A stretch of 15,683 nucleotides of DNA from Piscirickettsiaceae bacterium (GCA_030627065.1 DAOUSV010000017.1:1-15683), one strand, 5' to 3'. Positions 7,553 through 15,357 are shown, counted from the first letter of the stretch. Notes: a model not told the origin generated them from the sequence alone. Translations and numbers: made by a program.

Positions 7553-8161
7553 TTATAATTCAATTCCTTTCTGCGCTTTAATTCCCGACCGAAATGCATG
7601 CTTAACATCTTCAATACGACTCACGGTATCCGCTGCTTCGATTACCAGATCAGGTGCGCCACGACCGGTGATAATGACATGTTTCATATCAGGCCTTGTG
7701 GCAATATCAGTTAATACGGTTTCACTCTTGAGATATTTCATCTTCAGCACAATATTAAGCTCATCAAACAGTACAACATCAATCTTAGGATCAGCTAATA
7801 GCTTTTTACACACTTCCCATCCGGCTTCTGCTGAGGCGATATCTTGCTCAAGGTTTTGCGTATCCCAAGTAAAACCATCGCCCATCACGTGGTATTCAAC
7901 TTCATCAGGGAAGCGACGGAAAAAGGTTTCTTCACCCGTACTGTAAGCCCCTTTAATAAACTGCACTACACCCACCCGCATACCATGCCCTAAAGCGCGC
8001 GCCACCATGCCAAAGCCTGATGAGCTTTTACCTTTGCCATTACCAGTAATGACGAGCAGCAAGCCTTTATCGGTTTGTGCTTGCTCAATTTTATCGTCAA
8101 CAACTTCTTTGTGACGTTTCATTCGTTTTTCGTGACGGTGTGTTTTTTCTTTATCAGCCAT
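7553..8161 (-). CDS. cobO: Cob(I)yrinic acid a,c-diamide adenosyltransferase (CobA/CobO/BtuR type)
   Basis: CobO transfers the 5'-deoxyadenosyl group of ATP to the reduced corrin cobalt and serves both synthesis and salvage of cobalamin. The 202 residues match the family (about 196-205). The unusual P-loop ITGNGKGKSS (38-47) is followed by SGFGMVARALGHGMRVGVVQFIKG, which aligns with the BtuR/CobO signature. VDVVLFDELNIVLKMKYL provides the Walker B-like strand, and HVIITGRGAPDLVIEAADTVS near 176-196 is the C-terminal family motif. The N-terminal 30 residues are charged, as in other members where this helix caps the active site. It follows cobS by 16 bases and is the last gene of the cobalamin operon. 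No clear terminator follows. Confidence 0.96.
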   Translation of the reverse strand: MADKEKTHRHEKRMKRHKEVVDDKIEQAQTDKGLLLVITGNGKGKSSSGFGMVARALGHGMRVGVVQFIKGAYSTGEETFFRRFPDEVEYHVMGDGFTWDTQNLEQDIASAEAGWEVCKKLLADPKIDVVLFDELNIVLKMKYLKSETVLTDIATRPDMKHVIITGRGAPDLVIEAADTVSRIEDVKHAFRSGIKAQKGIEL

Positions 8162-8177
8162 TCGTAGAGTTCTCTTT

Positions 8178-8912
8178 TTAAATAATCACAAAGCTAATTA
8201 ATAGCGTTACTTCCAATATCTCAACCATTGCACCAGCAGTATCACCGGTTGTGCCGCCTAAACGCTGCATCATGTAATAACGTAATGCTAATAACACGAA
8301 CAAAAATAAAACTAGCGGAATAAAATCAATAATGACCAATGCTAATAAGCTGATTGAAGCCGCCATAAACTGCAAATAATGGCGAGGCATCGACTTAACT
8401 AAAACAGCCCCCAAACCATTAGGACGCACATAAGGTGTTGTCATTAAAAGTAATGGCAATGCAAATCTAGCCAAGATGACAGTTGCCAAAATACTAAGCC
8501 ACGCCTGTTGTTGAATAAGCTCTGCTAGCATAATGAACTTGATCAATAATGCCATCAGCAAGACAGAAACTGCAACCGGCCCACTGGCGGGGTCTTTCAT
8601 AATCAACAACGTTTTCTCTTTATTACCGAGCCCTCCCAACCATGCATCAGCACTGTCAGCAAGCCCATCTAAATGCAGGCCACCGGTGAGAACAATCCAT
8701 AAAGTCAGTGTTAAAACGGCACTAACCCAATGTGATTGACCTTCTAATATATAGATATTGAAGAGCATAATACTTGCAATAACCAGCCCTATTAGCGGGT
8801 AATAGAGCAGTGAATATCCTTGATTAACATTTTTAACAGGGCTAATCAGACGAACAGGAATGATTGTTAGAAATTGCAATGCAATAAGAAAGGATTGCCA
8901 TTGATTTTTCAT
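8178..8912 (-). CDS. cobS: Adenosylcobinamide-GDP ribazoletransferase (cobalamin synthase)
   Basis: CobS is the integral membrane enzyme that joins adenosylcobinamide-GDP with alpha-ribazole (phosphate), completing the nucleotide loop. The 244 residues match the family (about 247). The signature GGLHLDGLADSADA (77-90) with its Asp-rich metal-binding residues is complete, followed by KDPASGPVAV (106-115). Several hydrophobic segments fill the rest (about 34-56, 60-80, 115-135, 138-156, 172-208 and 228-244). Near the C-terminus, GGTTGDTAGAMVEILE carries a second conserved acidic motif. Its ATG overlaps the cobT stop by four bases. Confidence 0.96.
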   Translation of the reverse strand: MKNQWQSFLIALQFLTIIPVRLISPVKNVNQGYSLLYYPLIGLVIASIMLFNIYILEGQSHWVSAVLTLTLWIVLTGGLHLDGLADSADAWLGGLGNKEKTLLIMKDPASGPVAVSVLLMALLIKFIMLAELIQQQAWLSILATVILARFALPLLLMTTPYVRPNGLGAVLVKSMPRHYLQFMAASISLLALVIIDFIPLVLFLFVLLALRYYMMQRLGGTTGDTAGAMVEILEVTLLISFVII

Positions 8913-9964
8913 TGCCGAGATACCGATGCTTGGGCAAATGTCGCCATATTATTATGCAAAGCACAGCTTAGTTTTAGGAGGGGTAATGCCATAGCAGCAC
9001 CACTCGCTTCACCTAGTCTCATTCCAAGGTTTAATAAGGGCCTTGCATTTAATGCTGTGAGTATTTGTTGGTGTCCTGGCTCTGCAGATTGGTGACTAAA
9101 TAAAAACCACTCTTGGCTTCCAGGACAAACTCGCTCCGCTAATAGGGCGGCAACGGAGCTAATAAAACCATCGATCAATACTGGCAATCCGACTTTAGCA
9201 CAATGAATATAAGCACCCACTAAGGCCGCTATTTCAAAACCACCGACATACTGCAATACTCGCAATGGACTACCAATCTGTTGTTGATGCTTATCTAATG
9301 ATGCTTGAATAATATCCGCTTTTTTCTTTACACTGTCAGCATCTAACCCTGTTCCAGGGCCAACAAGACTCTGAGCCTTACGTGCTAATAAAGCACAAGC
9401 AATCGCCGTGGCAGAGCTGGTATTGCCAATCCCCATTTCACCACCGATAAAGAGTTGAATTCCGGAGTTATGTAGCTTATCAATATGCGCCTGCCCCACC
9501 AATAAGGCTTGCTGACATTGAAACTCTGTCATCGCAGCATAATGAAGGAAGTTTTTTGTTCCCGCAGCAATACGATCATCATCAACATGATCAAGAGATT
9601 CTAGCTTATTAATCGTACCCATATTAATCACTGATAGTTGGGCATTATTTTCTTGTGCTAAAACAGAAATAGCCGCACCACCTCGTGAGAAGTTACGAAT
9701 CATTTCAGCCGTGACTTCTTGAGGAAATAACGAAACACCTTCTTCCACAATGCCATGATCCGCCGAAAATACCGTTATTTGCACACGATCAACATTTGGT
9801 TTTTCACTTGCCTGCAAACTTGCCAACGTCACAGCAAGGTTCTCAATCTGCCCCAATGACCCTGCTGGCTTTGTTAATTGTTGTTGGCGTTGAAGTGCCG
9901 CTTGCCGACAAGCCTTATCAGGCTCTTTCGCTGGCAATGCTAGCCATAATTCAAAATCAGTCAT
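8909..9964 (-). CDS. cobT: Nicotinate-nucleotide--dimethylbenzimidazole phosphoribosyltransferase
   Basis: CobT makes alpha-ribazole 5'-phosphate from nicotinate mononucleotide and a lower-ligand base such as 5,6-dimethylbenzimidazole. The 351 residues are close to Salmonella CobT (356). Conserved stretches appear in order: KPAGSLGQIE (32-41), VFSADHGIVEEGVS (65-78), FIGGEMGIGNT (172-182), LVGPGTGLD (200-208), IDGFISSVAA (264-273), HQSAEPGH (291-298) and LGMRLGEASGA (313-323). E319 in the last motif corresponds to the catalytic glutamate. The start overlaps the cobU stop by eight bases. The bluB gene in the same operon supplies the likely base, so DMB is the expected natural substrate. Confidence 0.97.
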   Translation of the reverse strand: MTDFELWLALPAKEPDKACRQAALQRQQQLTKPAGSLGQIENLAVTLASLQASEKPNVDRVQITVFSADHGIVEEGVSLFPQEVTAEMIRNFSRGGAAISVLAQENNAQLSVINMGTINKLESLDHVDDDRIAAGTKNFLHYAAMTEFQCQQALLVGQAHIDKLHNSGIQLFIGGEMGIGNTSSATAIACALLARKAQSLVGPGTGLDADSVKKKADIIQASLDKHQQQIGSPLRVLQYVGGFEIAALVGAYIHCAKVGLPVLIDGFISSVAALLAERVCPGSQEWFLFSHQSAEPGHQQILTALNARPLLNLGMRLGEASGAAMALPLLKLSCALHNNMATFAQASVSRQ

Positions 9965-10484
9965 CTAGATGTCCTTTTAAAACATGTGGCAAGCCGGCAA
10001 CAGTCAGCACAACATTGTCACATTTATGGGCAATTCGCTGATGTAAAACACCGACTTCATCACAGTATCGACGTGTTAATTCACCTAAGGGTGTGATGCC
10101 CATATTGGTTTCATTACTCACCATAATCAGCGCACCATCAAGCGATTCGATACAGTCAACTAAAGCATCGACTTCACGCCGTAGTAACGTTTCATTTTCT
10201 TGCATTAATAAATTCGTCAGCCATAAGGTTAAGCAATCAACTAATACACAATGTCCTGTAACACAATATTGCTGAATCGCCGACGCAAGAAGTAATGATG
10301 TTTCCACTGTTTTCCACTGTTCTGGTCGACGTTGTTGATGAGTATGAATGCGCTCTTGCATTTCATCATCATGCCCAGAAGCTGTTGCAATATAAGTCAC
10401 ATCCAACGTGCTCTTATGTGCCACCTGCTCAGCCAGAACACTTTTACCTGATTTTACTCCGCCGAGAATGAGTGTTGTTGTCAT
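9957..10484 (-). CDS. cobU: Adenosylcobinamide kinase / adenosylcobinamide-phosphate guanylyltransferase
   Basis: CobU (CobP) phosphorylates adenosylcobinamide and then transfers GMP onto it through a guanylyl-histidine intermediate. The 175 residues match the family (about 180). The P-loop GGVKSGKS occupies 8-15. RIHTHQQRRPEQWKTVE (45-61) is the region of the guanylylated histidine; H47 and H49 are both present, and H49 is in the better conserved column. LVDCLTLWLTNLL gives the Walker B-like strand, and IMVSNETNMGITP carries the conserved NE-GxGIxP element. ATGA overlap couples it to cobQ upstream, with GGAG eight bases before the start. Confidence 0.96.
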   Translation of the reverse strand: MTTTLILGGVKSGKSVLAEQVAHKSTLDVTYIATASGHDDEMQERIHTHQQRRPEQWKTVETSLLLASAIQQYCVTGHCVLVDCLTLWLTNLLMQENETLLRREVDALVDCIESLDGALIMVSNETNMGITPLGELTRRYCDEVGVLHQRIAHKCDNVVLTVAGLPHVLKGHLDD

Positions 10485-11947
10485 GATGAACGCTCCGACA
10501 AATTGAGTAGTTCCAATAAATAATCCGTATCAATATGTGTTTCTATCATATTAGCTAATCGGTCGATATCAGCTTCACGTAATGCATGATAGTTGATAGG
10601 CTCAAAATGCTGTAAACCCGCCCATTTCAAGATAGCAGTACATGCATCACCTTGCTCAAAAACACCATGAACATAACTTCCCATAACCAGATTATCGCTA
10701 CTGATAGCCCCTTCGTGATGCCCATCAATAGAGCACATAGGTTTATTGAGCGAGTCGCCTTCCGTAACTCCGGCATGAATTTCATAACCTGTAAACTGAG
10801 CATTATCTAAAAACAAGCTGCCGGACACATTCCGAAGCTGTTTTTCCGGTTTCAAGGTAGTCGTTATATCTAATAAGTTTAAGCCTGCAATTGTTTTAAT
10901 ATCACCTTCAATTCCATCGGGATCATGAATGAACTGCCCTAACATTTGATAGCCACCACAAATACCCAAGACTTTACCGCCATAACGTAAATGCGTATTA
11001 ATCGCGGCTTGCCAACCACTCTCAATTAAAGACATTAAATCATCAATCACACTTTTAGAGCCAGGCAGGATGATTAAGTCTGCTGCCGGAATATCATGCC
11101 CAAAAGGAATAAATTGCAGGTCAATATTGGGGTGTAAGCGTAATTGATCCAAATCGGTATGATTACTAATCCTCGGATACACCGGCACAATCACTTTAAA
11201 TATGGCCTGCTCACTAATTTGCTGAGTATTAATCGCATCTTCCGCTTCAAGGTGAAAGTCTTGCAGATAAGGTAAAACACCTAATACAGGTTTTCCGGTT
11301 TTCTTCTCCAGCCAATCTAAACCTGATTGCAACAGGCTAAGATCGCCACGAAAGCGATTAATAATAAAGCCTTTAATTCGTGTCTGCTCAGAACTAGAAA
11401 GTAACTCAAGCGTGCCAACAATTTGAGCAAATACCCCGCCACGATCAATATCAGCCACCAAAATAACAGGGCAATCGACAGCTTCAGCAAAGCCCATATT
11501 GGCAATATCACGATCTCTGAGATTAATCTCGGCAGGCGAACCAGCTCCTTCAACAATCACTAGCTGATACTGATTACTTAATCGCTGATGTGATTCAAGC
11601 ACGGCCGCCATCGCGGTTGTTTTATAGTGATGATAATCCTGCGCCTCCATATTACTAATCGCATGACCATGAATAATTACCTGCGCGCCAGTATTGGTAT
11701 TTGGTTTTAATAACACGGGATTCATATCTGTATGCGGCTCAAGCATACACGCTTGGGCTTGTACTGCTTGCGCACGACCTATTTCACCACCATCAACCGT
11801 CACCGCACTATTAAGCGCCATATTTTGCGGCTTAAAAGGAACCACATAATACGATTTTCGCTGCAAATAGCGACATATTGCCGTAACAACCGTACTTTTT
11901 CCGGCATCTGATGTTGTGCCTTGAATCATTAATGTTGCGGCATTCAC
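10481..11947 (-). CDS. cobQ: Cobyric acid synthase (glutamine-dependent amidase)
   Basis: CobQ (CbiP) amidates carboxylates b, d, e and g of adenosylcobyrinic acid a,c-diamide, using glutamine and ATP. An N-terminal dethiobiotin synthetase-like ATPase domain carries QGTTSDAGKST (9-19) and PFKPQNMALN. A class I glutaminase-like domain follows, with nucleophile C330 in LGICGGYQMLG and H427 in YVHGVFE. From the GTG at 11947 the length is 488 residues, the usual family size (about 480-510). The frame extends to a TTG at 11989, but that would add 14 unmatched residues and overlap cobD by 46 bases. The GTGA arrangement (cobD stop inside) and a nearby AGGG favour 11947; an ATG at 11929 is possible but would cut into the first strand. 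Confidence 0.93.
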   Translation of the reverse strand: MNAATLMIQGTTSDAGKSTVVTAICRYLQRKSYYVVPFKPQNMALNSAVTVDGGEIGRAQAVQAQACMLEPHTDMNPVLLKPNTNTGAQVIIHGHAISNMEAQDYHHYKTTAMAAVLESHQRLSNQYQLVIVEGAGSPAEINLRDRDIANMGFAEAVDCPVILVADIDRGGVFAQIVGTLELLSSSEQTRIKGFIINRFRGDLSLLQSGLDWLEKKTGKPVLGVLPYLQDFHLEAEDAINTQQISEQAIFKVIVPVYPRISNHTDLDQLRLHPNIDLQFIPFGHDIPAADLIILPGSKSVIDDLMSLIESGWQAAINTHLRYGGKVLGICGGYQMLGQFIHDPDGIEGDIKTIAGLNLLDITTTLKPEKQLRNVSGSLFLDNAQFTGYEIHAGVTEGDSLNKPMCSIDGHHEGAISSDNLVMGSYVHGVFEQGDACTAILKWAGLQHFEPINYHALREADIDRLANMIETHIDTDYLLELLNLSERSS

Positions 11948-12933
11948 GGTACGGATAACCCTTGTAATACGGTATTTAGACGTTGCCAATCCTGCTCTGA
12001 TTTAGGCAGGCCAAAACGTAGGCTTTGTGGCTGCAGGAATAGACGCGTCAAAACACCTTGCTGAGCCAATTGTTGATGAATATCCTCTGCATATTTGGTT
12101 TTAATCCATTGAAACAAACTACTCGATCCACTTGGCGTTAAACCCGAACGAATTAGCAATGTAGATAAACGCTGACTTTGTTGTTTTAATTGAACTTTAG
12201 CATTATTCTGCCATGCTTTATCTGCCAATGCTAACTGCGTTATATAGCGTGATATGCTGGCAATTGGCCATGGCCCTAATTGCTCATATAATGCTGTTAA
12301 TATACGCTTTTCAGCAAGAACAAAGCCCGTTCGTAGTCCAGCCAAACCAAAAAACTTACCAATAGAACGCAATACAATCAGCCCCTCTCGTGGGCAATGT
12401 GAACTTAAACTCAACGCTGAATCAGAATCAATAAAGGCTTCATCAACAATTAGCCAACCACCTGATTTAGCAAGTTGTTGATGCCAATTTAATAGTTGCT
12501 GCCGGCTAAAACGCTGCCCCGTCGGATTGTTTGGATTAATAAGTATCAATACATCAAGCTGGCTTAATTGAGCGCTAATACGATCAACATCAATCGTTAC
12601 AATCTCATGCCCCGCCTTAGTCCAAGCCTGCTCATGTTCGGCATAAGCAGGAGATAACACGCCCACTTTGCTATGCGCTCGCAATAAAGGAAGCGTCTGA
12701 ATGGCCGCTTGTGAGCCAGCAACAGCTAATAAAGAATCACACTGATAATAATCTTGTGCCACCGCGATTAAGCCATCATCATCTTGTGGCAAGCCTGACC
12801 ATAAATCAGAAGGTAGATCTCGCGGTACCGGCCAACCATTTGGATTAATGCCCGTTGATAGATCCATAAAATCAGCAACGGCGATACCGTATTGTTGAAC
12901 CGCTCGATTAAGTCTGCCTCCATGTTCAAGCAT
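11944..12933 (-). CDS. cobD: Threonine-phosphate decarboxylase (PLP-dependent)
   Basis: This enzyme, called CobD in Salmonella and CobC in Pseudomonas, makes (R)-1-amino-2-propanol O-2-phosphate, the linker added by CbiB. It is a class I/II aminotransferase-fold protein. From the ATG at 12933 it has 329 residues. Key places: EHGGRL (3-8), DLSTGINPNG (24-33), NPNNPTG (133-139), VDEAFID (163-169) with the pyridine-nitrogen aspartate D164, and the PLP lysine K193 in RSIGKFFGLAGLRTG. The first 16 residues of the longer frame (GTG at 12981) have no counterpart in the family and would overlap cbiB by 56 bases. The ATG at 12933 overlaps the cbiB stop by eight and has GGGGC just upstream. Confidence 0.94.
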   Translation of the reverse strand: MLEHGGRLNRAVQQYGIAVADFMDLSTGINPNGWPVPRDLPSDLWSGLPQDDDGLIAVAQDYYQCDSLLAVAGSQAAIQTLPLLRAHSKVGVLSPAYAEHEQAWTKAGHEIVTIDVDRISAQLSQLDVLILINPNNPTGQRFSRQQLLNWHQQLAKSGGWLIVDEAFIDSDSALSLSSHCPREGLIVLRSIGKFFGLAGLRTGFVLAEKRILTALYEQLGPWPIASISRYITQLALADKAWQNNAKVQLKQQSQRLSTLLIRSGLTPSGSSSLFQWIKTKYAEDIHQQLAQQGVLTRLFLQPQSLRFGLPKSEQDWQRLNTVLQGLSVP

Positions 12934-13840
12934 AATAAAGCCCCGAAAATAAGAGTAAGACCACAAGCCATAAATACACACTATGACGTAATAATTTTAA
13001 TGCCTTATAAATATCTACTGCCTTGGGGCTGTCACCATAACCCAATACAATTCGATGTTGCCACTTGCCGTCATATTGAGCATCGCCCCCCAAGGTAATA
13101 TTTAATGCACCTGCGCCTGTCGCCATTACAGGACCGGCATTCGGACTATCCCATAATGGTGATTGCTGTTGCCATGCTCTTAATGCCAATTTTGTATTTC
13201 CGACTAAAGCATAACTTAATGCCGTTAATCGAGCAGGAATATAGTTCAAGACATCATCCAATCGAGCGGCAAAACGACCAAAATAGAGATAATGTGTATT
13301 ACGATAGCCCCACATTGCATCCAAGGTATTGGCTAAACGATAAAAAATAACAGCGGGCACGCCACCAATCAAAAACCAAAACAAGGCAGAAAACACACTG
13401 TCTGCACCATTTTCTAATACAGACTCAATCGCCGCTCTAGGAATGTTTAATGTTGCAGGATCACGGCTAACAATTCGACTAGCATGATAACGAGCCTGTT
13501 CAAGATCATCATTTTCTAAGGCATAAGCGATCGGTAAGGCATGATCATGTAAACTTTTATGACCCAAACAGAGTGTGAGCACAAGAATAGAAAACAATGT
13601 AGACACAACGTCTATTTCAACAATAAAATAACTTAGAAGACTAATAGGAACAAGTAACACTAAAACAGCAATAAAACCTCGTGTTATTTGCTGATTATTA
13701 CTCTTTGTTGATTGATGAAAGCGGCGCTCGATACTCATTACAAGCCTGCCAAAACCAACCAAAGGATGCCATCGTTTGGGCTCACCCATTAACCAATCTA
13801 ATGCCAATGCTATGATGATGATAATAGTCGTTAAAATCAT
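12926..13840 (-). CDS. cbiB: Adenosylcobinamide-phosphate synthase CbiB
   Basis: CbiB (CobD in Pseudomonas naming) is a membrane enzyme that attaches aminopropanol phosphate to adenosylcobyric acid, giving adenosylcobinamide phosphate. The 304 residues match the family (about 310-320). Conserved points include LDWLMGEPKRWHPLVGFGRL (14-33), SRDPATLNIPRAAIESVLEN (125-144), the segment around NTLDAMWGYRN (171-181) and SPNAGPVMATGAGAL (232-246). Hydrophobic segments lie at about 1-18, 55-95, 150-168, 205-215 and 285-304. It starts six bases after the bluB stop and ends inside the start of cobD. Confidence 0.96.
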   Translation of the reverse strand: MILTTIIIIIALALDWLMGEPKRWHPLVGFGRLVMSIERRFHQSTKSNNQQITRGFIAVLVLLVPISLLSYFIVEIDVVSTLFSILVLTLCLGHKSLHDHALPIAYALENDDLEQARYHASRIVSRDPATLNIPRAAIESVLENGADSVFSALFWFLIGGVPAVIFYRLANTLDAMWGYRNTHYLYFGRFAARLDDVLNYIPARLTALSYALVGNTKLALRAWQQQSPLWDSPNAGPVMATGAGALNITLGGDAQYDGKWQHRIVLGYGDSPKAVDIYKALKLLRHSVYLWLVVLLLFSGLYYA

Positions 13841-13846
13841 CTGACG

Positions 13847-14500
13847 TTATCTTGACTGCCAGCTATTTTCAAACAACACCTCATCCAACGCAGCACCTTG
13901 TCGCCACTGCTCTAACTCCAACATAGGTGCCGTATAAAATTCCTCAACATGACCCAAACATAAAATAGCGACAGGCTTTGCATCTTGAGGAATCTCTAAT
14001 AATTGGGCAAGCTCGCTAGGCTCAAATAAAGAAACCCAACCCATGCCAATCCCTTCCGCACGTGAAGCAAGCCACATATTTTGAATGGCACATGATACCG
14101 ATGCCAGATCCATTTCAGGTAATGTGCGACGACCGAAAATATGTTGTTCTCGCTGTTCCATTAGCGTCATAACTAATAGCTCACCACATTGTTCAATGCC
14201 TTCTACTTTCAAGCTCATAAAGTCATCATGGCGCTCGCCCAAAGCCTTGGCGGTCTTTATTCGCTCTTTATCAACAATCTGTTTAATTCTTTGCCTAATA
14301 GCAGGACCGGTGATCCGAATAATCCGCCACGGCTGCATTAGACCAACACTTGGCGCCTGATGCCCAGCCATTAAAATACGGTTAAACACATCATCATCAA
14401 TAGGATCGGCTAAGAAATGACGCATATCACGACGCAATTCAATCGCACGATACACTGCCAATCGACTTTCTTCATCGAAGGCGTGTTTTGATTGACTCAT
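13847..14500 (-). CDS. bluB: 5,6-Dimethylbenzimidazole synthase BluB
   Basis: BluB breaks down reduced FMN with molecular oxygen to make 5,6-dimethylbenzimidazole, the lower ligand of cobalamin. It is a flavin-destructase of the nitroreductase fold. The 217 residues fit the family (about 220). ELRRDMRHFL (21-30) contains D25, equivalent to the catalytic Asp32 of Sinorhizobium BluB. AGHQAPSVGLMQPW (45-58) is the flavin-binding signature, and GMGWVSLFEP (152-161) contains S157, the counterpart of the conserved serine 167. LKVEGIEQCGELLV and PVAILCLGHVEEF also match. The start overlaps the btuM stop by four bases (ATGA). Its presence implies oxygen-dependent DMB production. Confidence 0.95.
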   Translation of the reverse strand: MSQSKHAFDEESRLAVYRAIELRRDMRHFLADPIDDDVFNRILMAGHQAPSVGLMQPWRIIRITGPAIRQRIKQIVDKERIKTAKALGERHDDFMSLKVEGIEQCGELLVMTLMEQREQHIFGRRTLPEMDLASVSCAIQNMWLASRAEGIGMGWVSLFEPSELAQLLEIPQDAKPVAILCLGHVEEFYTAPMLELEQWRQGAALDEVLFENSWQSR

Positions 14501-15075
14501 GACAGTGAGTTTGTAGATTTAATATCCGCTTTATTCAGCACTAAAATCAAAATATGGCTAAACACAGCAACCGAAACATAAAGCACAACATTGGCTAAGT
14601 AATCTGGAAAATAAAGACTAAAACGCTGGCCAAACTCAAATAATGTCGTATCCGTATAGCGGCCAGAGAAAAAGTAAAACCCTCCACTAGAAATAATCGT
14701 ACATAGAGCCGTTGATGCCACAATAATGGTGGTTAACGGAATCAATGTCTTTAGTTTGAAGGCATAATTCTGTCGATACCATCGTCCAGCCAACCATAAT
14801 GAACCATAAGCAGGAATCAATAAAGGATAGGCAGGAGACACGCAGTAACTACTTACTCCGGCAAAAGTAATTGCCAGATAATCAAGCAGACCTGCAAGCA
14901 GTAATAGTGCTGGAAACACCCACTTACTGGAAAGATAAAATCCCGCTAAAAGAAACACAGCCCAAGCGGCGCTGGGAAGTTGGTTAAATGTCGCAAAGTG
15001 ATGAGTGCGAGTGATAAGCATCAAAACAACAAGAATAAGGCCAATAATAATTTGGCGCTGAATAGGTAAAAACAT
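14497..15075 (-). CDS. btuM: Probable BtuM-family cobalamin inner-membrane transporter
   Basis: This small, very hydrophobic protein has 192 residues and about six membrane segments (near 8-24, 35-50, 52-70, 82-98, 108-132 and 150-178). That is the size and topology of ECF-type substrate-binding S components. It lacks ATPase or EcfT partners in the window. The best fit I recognise is BtuM, described in Thiobacillus denitrificans as a stand-alone B12 transporter whose conserved cysteine 80 binds the cobalt and removes cyanide. Here a cysteine stands at position 78 in GVSSYCVSPAYPLL, at the matching place. The gene heads the cobalamin operon under a cobalamin riboswitch. The ATG at 15075 has GGGAG just upstream; the longer frame from 15105 has no ribosome binding site and runs through the regulatory hairpin. 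Family assignment is from memory of motif and size, not from an alignment. Confidence 0.72.
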   Translation of the reverse strand: MFLPIQRQIIIGLILVVLMLITRTHHFATFNQLPSAAWAVFLLAGFYLSSKWVFPALLLLAGLLDYLAITFAGVSSYCVSPAYPLLIPAYGSLWLAGRWYRQNYAFKLKTLIPLTTIIVASTALCTIISSGGFYFFSGRYTDTTLFEFGQRFSLYFPDYLANVVLYVSVAVFSHILILVLNKADIKSTNSLS

Positions 15076-15080
15076 AATAT

Positions 15081-15103
15081 CTCCCGTGTGCCGGCCCGCA
15101 CAC
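15081..15103 (-). promoter_or_regulatory. Expression platform of the btuM riboswitch: hairpin abutting the Shine-Dalgarno
   Basis: On the minus strand GTGTGC (15103-15098) pairs perfectly with GCACAC (15091-15086) around the loop GGGCCG. The very next bases are the Shine-Dalgarno GGGAG (15085-15081) of btuM. The top of the hairpin reads GCGGG, which complements CCCGC of the aptamer (15198-15194). This is the layout of the L5-L13 kissing interaction known in cobalamin riboswitches: ligand binding would stabilise the hairpin and block ribosome access. Inferred from sequence complementarity. Confidence 0.6.
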
Positions 15104-15115
15104 ATATAGGTGAGT

Positions 15116-15137
15116 AAAAATAGAACATTCGCTCTAT
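15116..15137 (-). terminator. Possible leader terminator between riboswitch aptamer and btuM
   Basis: On the minus strand AUAGAGC pairs with GUUCUAU (one G-U pair) around GAAU at 15137-15120, running into a run of five U residues (15120-15116). It resembles an intrinsic terminator, but the stem is short and AT-rich. It could give attenuation in addition to the translational hairpin, or simply be a spacer stem. Confidence 0.35.
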
Positions 15138-15144
15138 CGTCGTG

Positions 15145-15274
15145 AATCTAGGTCGGTATTAGGACTGATGAATAAACTAATTCATTTACCTTTGCGGGGG
15201 CAGTGTGGGCCTTGTCATTTGACGCACCCACTTTCCCAGTTAGTTACCGATACAACACTGGCAACACCTAAATC
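15145..15274 (-). promoter_or_regulatory. Cobalamin riboswitch (minus strand) controlling the btuM-cobO operon
   Basis: Read on the minus strand, the block has cobalamin-riboswitch landmarks in order: GGTG at the start of the core (15268), ACTGGGAAAG, a GTGGG/CCCAC stem, the conserved CTGCCCCCGCAAAGG (centred near 15196), an ATGAAT/ATTCAT hairpin, and a degenerate B12 box AGTCCTAATACCGACC (15166-15151). Closing helix P1 pairs GAUUUAGGU (15274-15266) with ACCUAGAUU (15153-15145), nine pairs including wobbles. The usual conserved GCCACTG of the peripheral helices is absent, so the aptamer is compact. It would repress the cobalamin operon when B12 is plentiful. Confidence 0.88.
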
Positions 15275-15283
15275 AAGCTTGCA

Positions 15284-15313
15284 AGGATAGTGATGAACAA
15301 GCGACCTTGTCAA
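15284..15313 (-). promoter_or_regulatory. Predicted sigma-70 promoter of the cobalamin operon
   Basis: A consensus TTGACA (15313-15308) and TATCCT (15289-15284) on the minus strand are separated by 18 bases. Transcription would begin near 15277, only about three bases before helix P1 of the riboswitch, which supports both predictions. Confidence 0.6.
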
Positions 15314-15320
15314 TTTAATC

Positions 15321-15347
15321 TTGACTAAATCAGTACGGAATTATAGG
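15321..15347 (+). promoter_or_regulatory. Predicted sigma-70 promoter of btuB
   Basis: TTGACT (15321-15326) and TATAGG (15342-15347) lie 15 bases apart on the plus strand, a shorter spacer than ideal. The predicted start near 15354 falls a few bases before P1 of the btuB riboswitch. The -35 box faces that of the divergent operon, forming the inverted repeat GTCAA-N7-TTGAC at 15309-15325. Confidence 0.42.
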
Positions 15348-15357
15348 ATCTCTGCCT

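Noticed and set aside
10300..10320. Tandem repeat TTTCCACTG / TTTTCCACTG
   Set aside because: It lies in cobU and encodes QWKTVET, part of the conserved W-x-T-x-E motif; the likeness is a coincidence of codons, not a mobile repeat.
11317..11556. Hydrophobic minus-strand frame inside cobQ that looks like a small membrane protein
   Set aside because: It is a shifted frame of cobQ; Leu/Ile-rich content arises from the codon pattern, and no start signal is present.
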